Positions 16,075-26,411 of a stretch of DNA of 38,782 nucleotides are shown piece by piece. The notes under the pieces are model-generated. The model was not told the DNA's origin. It searched no databases and saw only the letters and a program-made list of their open reading frames with translations. Within the stretch, counting starts at the first letter, position 1. Every line of letters starts with the position of its first letter. Where the stretch lies: assembly GCF_021295315.1 (NCBI RefSeq), contig NZ_JAIMJA010000012.1, forward strand, positions 1 through 38,782. Reading direction: 5' to 3'. Made by a program: the position numbers and the translations under genes. Source of the stretch: Motilimonas cestriensis. Its GTDB lineage: Bacteria; Pseudomonadota; Gammaproteobacteria; Enterobacterales; CBDFNC01.

Positions 16075-17430
16075 ATGCCATTTTCAACACTTGGATTAAG
16101 CGATCCAATCTTAAAAGCCATTAGCGAGCTTGAATACAGCGCGCCTACGCCGGTCCAAAAACAGGCGATTCCTGAAATTTTGCGTGGCAATGATCTACTT
16201 GCCGCCGCGCAAACCGGTACCGGTAAAACCGCCAGTTTTGTATTGCCATTGCTGCAACGGTTTCAAGATTTACCAAAAATTCGCCCTAAGCGTATTCGCG
16301 CGCTGATCTTAACGCCCACCCGTGAGCTAGCGGTGCAAGTGGCCGATAACATTGCTAAATACAGTAAGTATTTGCCGCTGACCTCCATGGCCATGTATGG
16401 CGGCGTTGATATTGCGCCGCAAAAGCAGCGTTTAATTGAAGGGATAGATATTCTGGTCGCCACGCCGGGGCGTTTATTGGATATGCACAGCCAGCGCGCG
16501 CTGCATTTTGATGAATTGTCGGTATTGGTGCTCGATGAAGCCGACCGCATGCTCGACATGGGCTTTATCGAAGACATTAATAAAATTATTGAACGCTTGC
16601 CTACCGAGCGCCAAAATTTATTGTTCTCGGCCACCTTGTCAAAACAAGTGCGCTTTTTGGCAAAAACGGCGATTGAAGATCCCGTTGAGATTGAAATTGT
16701 TAAAGACAATGCCAGTGCGCCGCAAATTGAGCAGTGGCTAACCACGGTTGATAAAGACAAAAAGTCGGCCTTGATTAGTCATTTGATCACCGAGCAAAAC
16801 TGGCAACAAGCGCTGATTTTTATTCAAACCAAAAAAGGCGCGGCTAAGTTAGTCAGCCAACTAGAAAAACGCGGCATTGCTGCTGAGGCCATTCACAGCG
16901 GCCGCAGCCAAGCGATACGTGAACAACTATTGGTTGACTTTAAATCAGGTAAAATTCGCTTTTTAGTTGCCACCGGCATTGCCTCGCGCGGTATCGACAT
17001 TGACGATCTTGAGCGCGTAGTGAACTACGACTTGCCTGATGAAGCCGATGATTACATTCACCGCATTGGTCGAACTGGCCGTGCTGGCGCCTGTGGTGAG
17101 GCGATTTCGTTTGTTTCTAAGGATGACTTTAGAAACCTGTGCGCCATTGAAAGTCGTTTGGGCCAGTTAATTGTGCGCAAAGAAATTGAAGGCTTTGCGC
17201 CAATCAAAGAAGTGCCGATATCTATTTTGAACTTTAAGCCAAAATTTAATCCGGATGCTAAGCCTAAGCAGCGTAAAGATAATACTGGCCAAGACAAAAA
17301 ACGCAGCGCATCCGCAGGCACAGTGAAACCACGCCACGACAAAAGTGGCAGACCAGCAAGTGACAAACCCGCGCAACCAGCGAAAAGCGGCGAGCGTGAA
17401 AACCCATGGACCAGCGGCAAGTACCGTTAA
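16075..17430 (+). CDS. rhlE: ATP-dependent RNA helicase RhlE
   Basis: This 451-aa DEAD-box helicase would remodel structured RNA in ribosome assembly or mRNA decay. The motifs appear in order: P-T-P-V-Q (Q motif), A-Q-T-G-T-G-K-T (Walker A), P-T-R-E-L-A, T-P-G-R, D-E-A-D, S-A-T, then in domain 2 T-G-I-A-S-R-G-I-D-I-D and H-R-I-G-R-T-G-R. The basic, low-complexity tail (about 375-451, rich in Lys, Pro and Gln) is typical of RhlE. The start M-P-F-S-T-L-G-L matches the usual RhlE N-terminus, and a 34-codon extension upstream lies over the promoter. The gene stops 9 bp before ppiB. Confidence 0.93.
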   Translation: MPFSTLGLSDPILKAISELEYSAPTPVQKQAIPEILRGNDLLAAAQTGTGKTASFVLPLLQRFQDLPKIRPKRIRALILTPTRELAVQVADNIAKYSKYLPLTSMAMYGGVDIAPQKQRLIEGIDILVATPGRLLDMHSQRALHFDELSVLVLDEADRMLDMGFIEDINKIIERLPTERQNLLFSATLSKQVRFLAKTAIEDPVEIEIVKDNASAPQIEQWLTTVDKDKKSALISHLITEQNWQQALIFIQTKKGAAKLVSQLEKRGIAAEAIHSGRSQAIREQLLVDFKSGKIRFLVATGIASRGIDIDDLERVVNYDLPDEADDYIHRIGRTGRAGACGEAISFVSKDDFRNLCAIESRLGQLIVRKEIEGFAPIKEVPISILNFKPKFNPDAKPKQRKDNTGQDKKRSASAGTVKPRHDKSGRPASDKPAQPAKSGERENPWTSGKYR

Positions 17431-17439
17431 TAAGGCGAT

Positions 17440-17946
17440 ATGATGATTACTTTTACCACCAACGTGGGCGACATTGAGATTGAACTGGATTTTGAAAATG
17501 CGCCGCTCAGTGCAAAAAACTTTTTACGTTACTGTGAAGAAGGTTTTTACGATTACACCATTTTTCATCGCACCATCAAGGGCTTTATGATCCAAGGCGG
17601 TGGCATGACGGCAAAAATGAAAGAAAAACCAGCCCATGCCCCTATTCGCAATGAAGCCGACAATGGGTTAAAAAACACCTTAGGCACCTTGGCTATGGCG
17701 CGCACCGACGAGCCACATTCTGCCACCAGCGAGTTTTTTATTAACGTGGCCGATAACGACTTTTTAGACCACACTGGCCGCACTGCTGATGGCTGGGGTT
17801 ACGCCGTGTTTGGCAAGGTAACAGCAGGAATGGAAGTGGTGAAAAAAATCGCCCGCGCTAAAACCACCACCGTGGCGGGTTATGATGACGTGCCCGTGGC
17901 AACCATTACCATCGAAAAAGTGGTCATCAACCTCAGTTCTGTTTAA
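17440..17946 (+). CDS. ppiB: Peptidyl-prolyl cis-trans isomerase B (cyclophilin)
   Basis: This 168-aa cytoplasmic cyclophilin speeds proline isomerisation during folding. It has the family motifs F-H-R-T-I-K-G-F-M-I-Q-G-G-G near residues 43-56 and F-F-I-N-V-A-D-N-D-F-L-D near 99-110. There is no signal peptide, so it is the PpiB rather than the periplasmic PpiA form. The ATG pair at 17440 and 17443 leaves the exact start open by one codon. It follows the rhlE stop by 9 bp and is likely co-transcribed. A copy of the intergenic repeat begins 5 bp after its stop. Confidence 0.93.
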   Translation: MMITFTTNVGDIEIELDFENAPLSAKNFLRYCEEGFYDYTIFHRTIKGFMIQGGGMTAKMKEKPAHAPIRNEADNGLKNTLGTLAMARTDEPHSATSEFFINVADNDFLDHTGRTADGWGYAVFGKVTAGMEVVKKIARAKTTTVAGYDDVPVATITIEKVVINLSSV

Positions 17947-17950
17947 GCCT

Positions 17951-18081
17951 ATCGCAGCAAGATAAAGTATGTTTTACGGCAAAATTTCGTTTTCAGGGAT
18001 GAAAACGCCAAGTGTATAGGGAAATATTTACAGCGTTTTTGCAGGAAAGCATACTATTGCGCTTATCCAAGATCCGGGTTA
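17951..18081 (-). repeat. Intergenic repeat family, copy 2 (full-length version)
   Basis: This is the inverse of the element at 14680-14759 and about 50 bp longer. The extra centre contains AACGCTGTAAATATTTCCC and a GGCGTTTTCATCCCTG block. GGCGTTTTCA and TGAAAACG form an internal hairpin-like pair. It starts 5 bp after ppiB. It could act as a transcription-end or mRNA-stabilising element, as REP-type repeats do, but this is inference. The following 115 bp to the cupin gene contain no other clear feature. Confidence 0.75.
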
Positions 18082-18197
18082 ATCAATACAGCGCAGTAAA
18101 TACTATAAAGCAGTCGGGAACATAAACCGCCTGCGATCAAGCAACGTAAGGTAGAATATCCATTTCATTACCGACGAAGTTTGAAGCAATAATAACT

Positions 18198-18863
18198 ATG
18201 GCGCACATTAATTTAGATTTTACGCAAAAAGTGGTTATTGATACCGCGCAGCAGCCTTGGGTCGACAGCCCACTAGCCGGCGTTACCCGCAAAATATTAT
18301 CCCGCGAAGGCGCTGAAAGTGGCCACGCCACCAGCATAGTAAGATACGCCGCTAACTCCTATTTCAAGCCTCATCATCATCCCATGGGCGAAGAAATTTT
18401 TGTACTTGAAGGCGTATTCTCCGATGAAAACGGCGACTATCCCGCCGGCACCTATCTGCGTAACCCGCCCGGCAGCTCACATCAGCCTTTTAGTAAAGAG
18501 GGTTGCGTAATTTTTGTAAAACTAAACCAATTTTTAGCCGATGATTTAAGCGGCGTGCGGGTGAATACCAATGAAACACCTTGGTTAGCTGGGCAAGGTG
18601 GCTTGCAAGTAATGCCATTACATCAACACGATGTGGAGCACACTGCGTTAGTAAAATGGCCTGCGGGTGAGCAGTTTGTGCCTCATCGTCACTTTGGCGG
18701 CGAAGAGATATTGGTGCTTAGCGGCGAGTTTTGTGATGAATACGCGCGATACCCAAGCGGCACGTGGCTGCGTAGTCCACATATGAGTGAACATCACCCC
18801 TATGTTGAGCAAGAAACCGTTATTTTGGTGAAGGTTGGGCATTTGGGCACCCATCCCGCTTAA
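18198..18863 (+). CDS. Bicupin (ChrR-like cupin) protein
   Basis: This 221-aa protein contains two cupin beta-barrels, each with metal-binding residues: H-H-H-x4-E near residues 59-66 (F-K-P-H-H-H-P-M-G-E-E) and H-R-H-F-G-G-E-E in the second half. Each is followed by F-x-D-E-x-G-x-Y or E-Y-A-R-Y-P motifs and a G-T-W/Y-L-R turn. This pattern fits the ChrR-like cupin family. ChrR itself is a zinc anti-sigma factor, but here the N-terminal anti-sigma domain is missing and no sigma gene adjoins, so an enzyme or sensor is more likely. No operon partner is evident. The ligand is unknown. Confidence 0.8.
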   Translation: MAHINLDFTQKVVIDTAQQPWVDSPLAGVTRKILSREGAESGHATSIVRYAANSYFKPHHHPMGEEIFVLEGVFSDENGDYPAGTYLRNPPGSSHQPFSKEGCVIFVKLNQFLADDLSGVRVNTNETPWLAGQGGLQVMPLHQHDVEHTALVKWPAGEQFVPHRHFGGEEILVLSGEFCDEYARYPSGTWLRSPHMSEHHPYVEQETVILVKVGHLGTHPA

Positions 18864-18922
18864 CAGGCGATTGATGGTGGCGTGGCATCAGCTGCGCCCG
18901 AAGATACACTATGCCCTCAACA

Positions 18923-19117
18923 TTAATCGTGGATAGCTTTAACTCGCCCAACATCGCCACTCTCTAACCTGACCTTTATGCCATGGGGATGATTTGACGA
19001 GTTAGTCAAAATATCTTTCACGACCCCATCGGTCAGCTTGCCGCTGCGCTGATCTTGTTTTAATACTATTGACACCGAGAGACCTTTTTTAATATCAGAC
19101 CGATTAGTTCCATTCAT
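18923..19117 (-). CDS. YwbE family small protein
   Basis: This 64-aa protein matches the YwbE (DUF2196) family, with the usual N-terminus I-K-K-G-L-S-V-S-I-V-L-K-Q-D-Q-R-S-G-K-L, then G-V-V-K-D-I-L-T and H-P-H-G-I-K-V-R-L. Members are 60-70 residues of compact beta structure, and no function is established. It stands alone on the minus strand between two plus-strand genes. Start ATG 19117 is preceded by AAAAAGAA, a passable ribosome site. Confidence 0.8.
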   Translation of the reverse strand: MNGTNRSDIKKGLSVSIVLKQDQRSGKLTDGVVKDILTNSSNHPHGIKVRLESGDVGRVKAIHD

Positions 19118-19346
19118 TTCTTTTTATTCCCATTGTGTATTTTGAAGCGGCAGTGTGCCTGAAGCCCACTACCTGGGTCAACAATGCTGCAAGTCAGTGA
19201 CAATGCCCCCTTGAGACTATTTGGCGTTTTTAAAAGATAGGAGAATTTCCCTTTCGGCTTAAGAAATCGTTAAGAAAACAGGGGAATACTAATCTGGCTC
19301 AAACCGCTAATGTTTATTTATTAGTTACTTTTATTAGGAGTTACCC

Positions 19347-19622
19347 ATGTTAACGAGATTTAAAAACATCCCCTTTATTGCCCTTGCGTTCGTCGCCAGC
19401 GCCAGTTATGCCGATCCACAATGTAGTCAAGCGCCTGAATCGGAATGGATCCCATTTGAAACCGCCAAACAACAGTTAGTTGACGAAGGTTATACGATCA
19501 AAAAATTCAAAAAAACCGACACTGGCTGCTATGAGCTTTACGGTAAAGACACCCAAGGTGAGCGAGTTGAAATTTATTACGACCCGACCAACATGCAAGT
19601 AATTAAAGAGGAGCGCGGCTAA
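19347..19622 (+). CDS. Exported PepSY domain protein
   Basis: This 91-aa protein is exported by a signal peptide of about 22 residues (hydrophobic core ending A-S-A-S-Y-A-D). The mature part is one PepSY domain: W-I-P-F-E-T-A-K-Q-Q-L-V-D-E-G-Y and a closing Y-Y-D-P-T-N-M-Q-V-I-K. Two Cys residues (C-S-Q-A-P near 26 and T-G-C-Y near 62) could form a disulphide. A good ribosome site (AGGAG) precedes the ATG. Its TAATG overlap with the next gene shows translational coupling to a cytochrome b. PepSY proteins next to diheme cytochromes b are a recurrent pair. A role as periplasmic partner or inhibitor is inferred. Confidence 0.82.
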   Translation: MLTRFKNIPFIALAFVASASYADPQCSQAPESEWIPFETAKQQLVDEGYTIKKFKKTDTGCYELYGKDTQGERVEIYYDPTNMQVIKEERG

Positions 19623-20140
19623 TGGAAAACAGCCCTTCACAGCCTATTTGGGATATAGTCGTCAGGCTCACTCACTGGGGGGTAGCGGGGCTATTTTTTG
19701 CGAACTTTTTCTTCACCGAAGAAGGCAGCGATATCCATGAATGGGTTGGTTATAGTTTAGTTGCATTGGTGGTAGTGCGTTTGTGCTGGGGACTGATTAC
19801 AGACTCTCATGCACGTTTATCGCGCTTTTTTCCTTCTTTTAGCACTGCCATTGAGCACTTAAAAGAGGTTAAACAAACCAAGCAAGATACCCATCGAGGA
19901 CATAATCCAGCTGGCGCGCTAATGGTTTGGTTTATTTGGCTCAATCTACTGCTGATAGGGTTATCTGGCTGGGCGATGGGAACGGACGCCCTTTGGGGTG
20001 AAGACTGGGTGAAGGAAATTCATGAATTTCTTGTCAACCTGACCATGTTAGCTGTTTGCGGCCATGTTTTTGCCGTAGTTGCCATGACAAAAATAACCAA
20101 AAATAATTACCTTAAAGGGATAATTAAAGGTCATCGCTAA
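19622..20140 (+). CDS. Cytochrome b561/b-type diheme membrane protein
   Basis: This 172-aa four-helix membrane protein is of the Ni/Fe-hydrogenase/cytochrome b561 type. Helix 1 contains L-T-H-W-G (H18), helix 2 begins with D-I-H-E-W (H39), and the last pair contains E-I-H-E-F (H133) and C-G-H-V-F (H148). These four His are the likely ligands of two b hemes. W-D-I-V-V-R-L-T-H-W is the usual family start. It probably carries electrons across the inner membrane between the quinone pool and a c-type protein. Starts by TAATG from the PepSY gene. No c-type cytochrome follows here. Confidence 0.85.
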   Translation: MENSPSQPIWDIVVRLTHWGVAGLFFANFFFTEEGSDIHEWVGYSLVALVVVRLCWGLITDSHARLSRFFPSFSTAIEHLKEVKQTKQDTHRGHNPAGALMVWFIWLNLLLIGLSGWAMGTDALWGEDWVKEIHEFLVNLTMLAVCGHVFAVVAMTKITKNNYLKGIIKGHR

Positions 20141-20355
20141 CTCATTATCCGCCGCCTGCAGGTAGCAATCTGCTCAGGCGGTGAATCATATTCTCCTATC
20201 ATCACGCAACTAACTTAGGTCGCCTCATTTATCACTTATTGGTCAATGAAATTATTTTTTCCTGCTATGCTCTTTATTATCTTTATAGTATTACGTTTTG
20301 TGCATTTAGCTGTCGCGCAACAATTGCAATCCATTAACATAGTTAGGAATTAATT

Positions 20356-20769
20356 ATGAATTTGTATCGTATCGTGTACGCCAGCACCCTCTCTGAATCG
20401 TTTAGCAGTCAAGATATTGAACATATTTTAGCGTCTTCTCGGCGCAACAATAAAAAGCAGGATGTGTCGGGTATGCTTTTATTTAGCCATCGTTATTTTC
20501 TGCAATGTTTAGAAGGATCGAGAGATAACATTAATCAAACATATCAGCGTATTTTAAGCGACGAACGCCATTGTCGAGTAACTATTGTCAGCTATGAAAA
20601 TGTTACACAGCGTGAGTTTTGCGCTTGGTCAATGGGCTATGTGCCTGAATCTCATTTAACAAGAGAGCTGCTGTTTAAGTTCTCGGCTTCAGCAACCTTT
20701 GACCCTTATACTCTATCTAACGTCAGCGCATTAGCGTTATTAAAAAGTTTACATGGAACCGTTATTTAG
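20356..20769 (+). CDS. BLUF-domain blue-light sensor, stand-alone
   Basis: This 137-aa flavin photoreceptor holds only one BLUF domain plus a short helical cap, with no output domain. Residues known to be essential are all present at the proper spacing relative to AppA: Y8 (R-I-V-Y-A-S), N32 (S-R-R-N-N-K), Q50 (Y-F-L-Q-C-L-E-G), W91 and M93 (A-W-S-M-G-Y). It should therefore bind FAD and show the red-shifted light state. Such short BLUF proteins act through protein-protein contact, but no partner is coded next door. Good ribosome site AGGAA at 20345-20349. It is a single gene, 215 bp after the cytochrome b. Confidence 0.92.
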   Translation: MNLYRIVYASTLSESFSSQDIEHILASSRRNNKKQDVSGMLLFSHRYFLQCLEGSRDNINQTYQRILSDERHCRVTIVSYENVTQREFCAWSMGYVPESHLTRELLFKFSASATFDPYTLSNVSALALLKSLHGTVI

Positions 20770-20790
20770 AATAAAGCTTGGCAGTATCGA

Positions 20791-21408
20791 TTAAGTAACC
20801 TGCCAAGAATGTTCAACAAGCAAGGTTTTTTGCTGAAAAATTTTACCCACAAACTGGTCGCCTACATTAAGTTTACCTACCCCTTTTGGTGTGCCTGTCA
20901 TCAATAAATCGCTATCATTAAGGGTCATAAAACTGCTTACTTCTGCGACTATGTCTGCAGGCTTGTGGATCATTAAATCATAAGTGGCTAACTGAATCAG
21001 TTGCTCGTTAATATATAGCTCCATACGTAGCTCACTCACATCACCTTTAAACGGGACAAACTGGCTGAATACCGCTGATTTATCAAACGCTTTGGCTCGC
21101 TCCCAAGGAAGCCCTTTAGCCTTTAAAGAGGATTGTAGCGCCCTTTTCGTCAGGTCTAAACCAACACCCACTGCAAGTAATTGTCCAGACTGTATAGCAA
21201 ACGTTATTTCTGCTTCATAATGCACCTCATCATCGGCACTGGTACATAACTCCCTAGCAATAGCGGAGTTAGGTTTAACAAAGATCACGGGGTTATCTGG
21301 CGTTTCATTGCCCAACTCTTGGATATGTGCGACATAATTACGGCCAATACAAACGACTTTCGACGGATAAACTGTTTCGCCATCTACTAATACTCCATTC
21401 ATGAACAA
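20791..21408 (-). CDS. Fumarylacetoacetate hydrolase family protein
   Basis: This 205-aa protein has the FAH fold: K-V-V-C-I-G-R-N-Y near residues 18-26, the metal-binding Y-E-A-E-I-T-F near 64-70, a G-L-D-L-T-K-R-A-L-Q stretch near 82, K-A-F-D-K-S near 106 and T-G-T-P-K-G-V-G-K near 170. The single-domain short form fits acylpyruvate hydrolases and oxaloacetate tautomerase/decarboxylase-like members such as YcgM. It acts on a beta-diketo acid with Mg or Mn; the substrate cannot be fixed from sequence. An upstream inverted repeat lies at 21428-21460. It is not in an operon. Confidence 0.85.
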   Translation of the reverse strand: MFMNGVLVDGETVYPSKVVCIGRNYVAHIQELGNETPDNPVIFVKPNSAIARELCTSADDEVHYEAEITFAIQSGQLLAVGVGLDLTKRALQSSLKAKGLPWERAKAFDKSAVFSQFVPFKGDVSELRMELYINEQLIQLATYDLMIHKPADIVAEVSSFMTLNDSDLLMTGTPKGVGKLNVGDQFVGKIFQQKTLLVEHSWQVT

Positions 21409-21427
21409 CTCCTGTGCTGATGTAACT

Positions 21428-21460
21428 TATACCCAATCAACCTGGAGATGCTTGGGTATA
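21428..21460 (-). promoter_or_regulatory. Inverted repeat upstream of the FAH-family gene
   Basis: TATACCCAA (21428-21436) and TTGGGTATA (21452-21460) are perfect 9-bp arms around a 15-nt centre, about 20 bp before the start codon. It may be an operator or a small hairpin in the leader. No T-run follows on either side. Confidence 0.4.
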
Positions 21461-21562
21461 ATCGATAAGCTCGCAAGATATCACCTTAAATCGATAGCAA
21501 CAATGTCAAGCTTTAAGAGAATTGAGCACTAAAAACTCAACCTGTCTCAAGCAGTCTGTAGG

Positions 21563-21597
21563 AAAAAAGCCCTGCAATCAGTAATGAAAGCAGGGCT
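21563..21597 (-). terminator. katG: Terminator of katG
   Basis: On the minus strand, AGCCCTGC (21590-21597) pairs with GCAGGGCT (21568-21575) and is followed by a T-run (21563-21568), starting 25 bp after the katG stop. It is a classic intrinsic terminator. Confidence 0.85.
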
Positions 21598-21621
21598 ATT
21601 GAATACTAACATTTAAAACGA

Positions 21622-23802
<2,181 letters not shown>

Positions 23803-23995
23803 TTACCGTCTCCCTATCATGATAAGTTGATTGTTCAGTAATCTGTCTAGGTGTCAGTCGCATTTTTACTTTGCGATAACAACACACTACATGCAAAAGA
23901 TGCAGTCTTCAACTTCGTTAAGATTAAGTAAATGCTACGCCTAGAAACATAGGATAGTTCATTAATGCCCCCTAAGCGTTAATGAGGTCCATCTG

Positions 23996-24565
23996 TTATC
24001 GCGGGAGTAACACATCAAATCCGGCCAGTTCATTTATCAGGGCTTCGCCCGCTGGCCATTCACCAAAACCCGCTTCTGTATGAAAATGACCGGCGCCTTT
24101 GAATAAAACGCCATGGCTACCCCATTGCTCAATCATCCATATACTTCGCTCAAGCGCAGTATGATCGTCATTATCGCTGTAGGCTAAAATGGTCGGAAAC
24201 GGTAAGGATTGTTTAGGTAAAGGTCGCTGTACTTGTATCGGCTTAATGGCGGTGTCTGCGTCGATATCCGCCGGCGCGACGAGTAAAGCGCCAATCACTT
24301 GAGCACTTGTGTTAGTGCTCGCATATTGCACAGCCCACTGTGTTATGGCAACCGCGCCACAGCTGTGCCCCACTAGAATGACTTTACCCTCTATCTGAGT
24401 GACGGTGTTATTGACTCCCGTGATCCATTGCTCTCGGACGGGATTTTCCCAATTGTCTTGCTGAACCCGCACCACATTGCGGTATTTGTTTTCGATGATG
24501 GTTTGCCAGTGTTGCGGCCCTGCATTGGTATAGCCCGGGACATTTACGATAGTGATTGTTGTCAT
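23996..24565 (-). CDS. RBBP9/YdeN-like alpha/beta hydrolase
   Basis: This 189-aa serine hydrolase is of the RBBP9/YdeN (DUF1234-like) family. The nucleophile elbow reads G-H-S-C-G with S68. The likely Asp is in S-D-N-D-D near 130-134 and the His is in G-A-G-H-F near 160, giving a Ser-Asp-His triad in the usual order. N-V-P-G-Y-T-N-A-G-P-Q-H-W at the start is the family's oxyanion region. Substrates are unknown for bacterial members. The gene lies alone on the minus strand, 190 bp upstream of katG's start. The ATG at 24565 has no strong ribosome site. Confidence 0.85.
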   Translation of the reverse strand: MTTITIVNVPGYTNAGPQHWQTIIENKYRNVVRVQQDNWENPVREQWITGVNNTVTQIEGKVILVGHSCGAVAITQWAVQYASTNTSAQVIGALLVAPADIDADTAIKPIQVQRPLPKQSLPFPTILAYSDNDDHTALERSIWMIEQWGSHGVLFKGAGHFHTEAGFGEWPAGEALINELAGFDVLLPR

Positions 24566-24630
24566 TGGTATGCTACTCAGATGGTTACCTTGAGTCGCTA
24601 TTGCACCATGCCATGACTCATTAAGTAAAC

Positions 24631-24654
24631 AAGCCAGCCGAAAAAGGCTGGCTT
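24631..24654 (-). terminator. Terminator of the GNAT-nitrilase fusion gene
   Basis: AAGCCAGCC (24631-24639) pairs with GGCTGGCTT (24646-24654) across 6 nt. On the minus strand a T-rich stretch follows. It lies 29 bp after the gene's stop. Confidence 0.7.
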
Positions 24655-24682
24655 GAAAGTAATATTACTTAAGTAAATCAGC

Positions 24683-26206
24683 TTATTTATTGTTTAAAGT
24701 AAGCGTGTATAGATCGTGACGACGGTCTTTCATGGTGGTAACACTACCATGACTGTGAAGAGCTTTGAGTAAATCAAGATTAACATCCACTATCACACTC
24801 ATTTCTGAATTTGGCGTAGCTTCCGCTTTGATCCCGGTGTTTGGAAATGCAAAATCTGATGGCGTAAACAAAGCAGATTGCGCATATTGAATATCCATAT
24901 TATTCACCTTAGCCAGATTACCCACGGCCCCAGCGATAGCCACATAGCATTCATTTTCAATGGCCCTTGCCATCGCGCAATGTCGCACCCGGGTATAGCC
25001 ATTTTGCGTATCAGTCAAAAAGGGGACAAAGAGTATATTCATACCCTGATCTGCTAGCAATCTTGAATATTCTGGGAATTCAACATCATAACAAATCATG
25101 ATGCCAATTTTGCCGCAATCGGTATCAAACACTCGGATATTTTGTCCACCTGTCATGATCCAGTTTCGGTCTTCTGACGGCGTGATGTGTATTTTGTCGT
25201 AGCGCTCCCAGGTACCATCTCGACGACACAAAAAGCCCGAGTTGTACAGCTCATCGCCATTTAAAAATGGCATGCTCCCAGTGATAATATTAATGTTGTA
25301 TTTAATCGCAAACTCAACAAATTTGTCGCGGATAGCTTCTGTAAAACCGGCCAACTTGCGAATGGTTTCGGGAATACTTAGGTGATGAAATTGCGCCATT
25401 AACGGCGCATTAAACAACTCAGGAAATAAGATAAAATCACTTTCATAATCAGAGACGGCATCAACAAAAAACTCTAATTGCTCAAATAAATCCTCCAAGC
25501 CTGACATTTGTCGCATTTGCCATTGCACTAAGCCTAGGCGCACCTCAGATTTAGGCGCGTTAATTAGCTTAACCGAGCGAGTGTAATAAATATTTGGCCA
25601 TTCAATTAACGTGGCATATTCATGTGATTCGATATCACCCGCGAGATAATTTTGTAATAGTTTACGTACGTGGAAGTCATTGGCCAATTGAAAGCTTAAT
25701 ACGGGATCGTGGATCTCTTTATTCTTAACTTTTTCAATGTACTCTTTCGCCGTCATCTTCTCCGCTACTTTGCTGTATCCTGGCATTCGACCACCCGCAA
25801 TAATGGCGCGCAAGTTGAGGTTTTCACATAACTCTTTACGGGCGCCATACAATCGCCGTGCTAAACGCATGCCCCGATATTCTGGGTGAATGAATACTTC
25901 GATGCCATATAACACATCGCCATCGGGATCATGATGGCTAAATGTCATTTTGGAGGTGATTTCATCATAAGTATGATCATCACCAAATTTGCTGTAGTTA
26001 ATGATCAGTGAAAAAGCACAGCCAACCACTTTGCCATCGACACAAATGCAAATTTGACCTTTAGGGAAACGAGTAAGCAATGCATCCAGGGCTTTTTCAT
26101 CCCATGCGTTAAGCTCTTCAACGGGATATACATCCGCACAAGCATTTCTCAGTTCTTCCATGTCGGCTTTGCTTAGATGACGCACTTCTATATGATTCGA
26201 ACCCAT
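24683..26206 (-). CDS. GNAT acetyltransferase fused to carbon-nitrogen hydrolase (Nit) domain
   Basis: This 507-aa protein has two enzyme domains. The N-terminal GNAT fold (about 5-205) shows V-V-G-C-A-F-S and Y-R-G-M-R-L-A-R-R-L-Y (the acetyl-CoA loop). The C-terminal nitrilase-superfamily domain (about 222-495) has the Glu-Lys-Cys triad: F-P-E-L-F-N near 275, Y-D-K-I-H-I-T near 360 and M-I-C-Y-D-V-E-F near 395. This two-domain layout is a known branch of the nitrilase superfamily with no settled substrate. The longer frame from 26269 is rejected: AAGGAACAAC stands just before ATG 26206 and the residues before it are not family-like. Monocistronic. Confidence 0.88.
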   Translation of the reverse strand: MGSNHIEVRHLSKADMEELRNACADVYPVEELNAWDEKALDALLTRFPKGQICICVDGKVVGCAFSLIINYSKFGDDHTYDEITSKMTFSHHDPDGDVLYGIEVFIHPEYRGMRLARRLYGARKELCENLNLRAIIAGGRMPGYSKVAEKMTAKEYIEKVKNKEIHDPVLSFQLANDFHVRKLLQNYLAGDIESHEYATLIEWPNIYYTRSVKLINAPKSEVRLGLVQWQMRQMSGLEDLFEQLEFFVDAVSDYESDFILFPELFNAPLMAQFHHLSIPETIRKLAGFTEAIRDKFVEFAIKYNINIITGSMPFLNGDELYNSGFLCRRDGTWERYDKIHITPSEDRNWIMTGGQNIRVFDTDCGKIGIMICYDVEFPEYSRLLADQGMNILFVPFLTDTQNGYTRVRHCAMARAIENECYVAIAGAVGNLAKVNNMDIQYAQSALFTPSDFAFPNTGIKAEATPNSEMSVIVDVNLDLLKALHSHGSVTTMKDRRHDLYTLTLNNK

Positions 26207-26411
26207 GTTGTTCCTTGACTTAAATAAGATAAATGGTCTGGTATAACCATATACTATTAAATCAAACAATAAAGTGAGTTGTTGGTGATTATTTGCTCTT
26301 TCACTGATTTGGCAATAAAAGCAGCTAAAGCATCAATTGCATAAATAATGCCCCATAATCACAACAATAAATTACGACCTTAGCCGATGATATAATCGAG
26401 AGAGAATCAAT

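Noticed and set aside
26207-26269. Longer N-terminus for the GNAT-nitrilase protein
   Set aside because: ATG 26206 has AAGGA spaced correctly before it and matches the usual family start.
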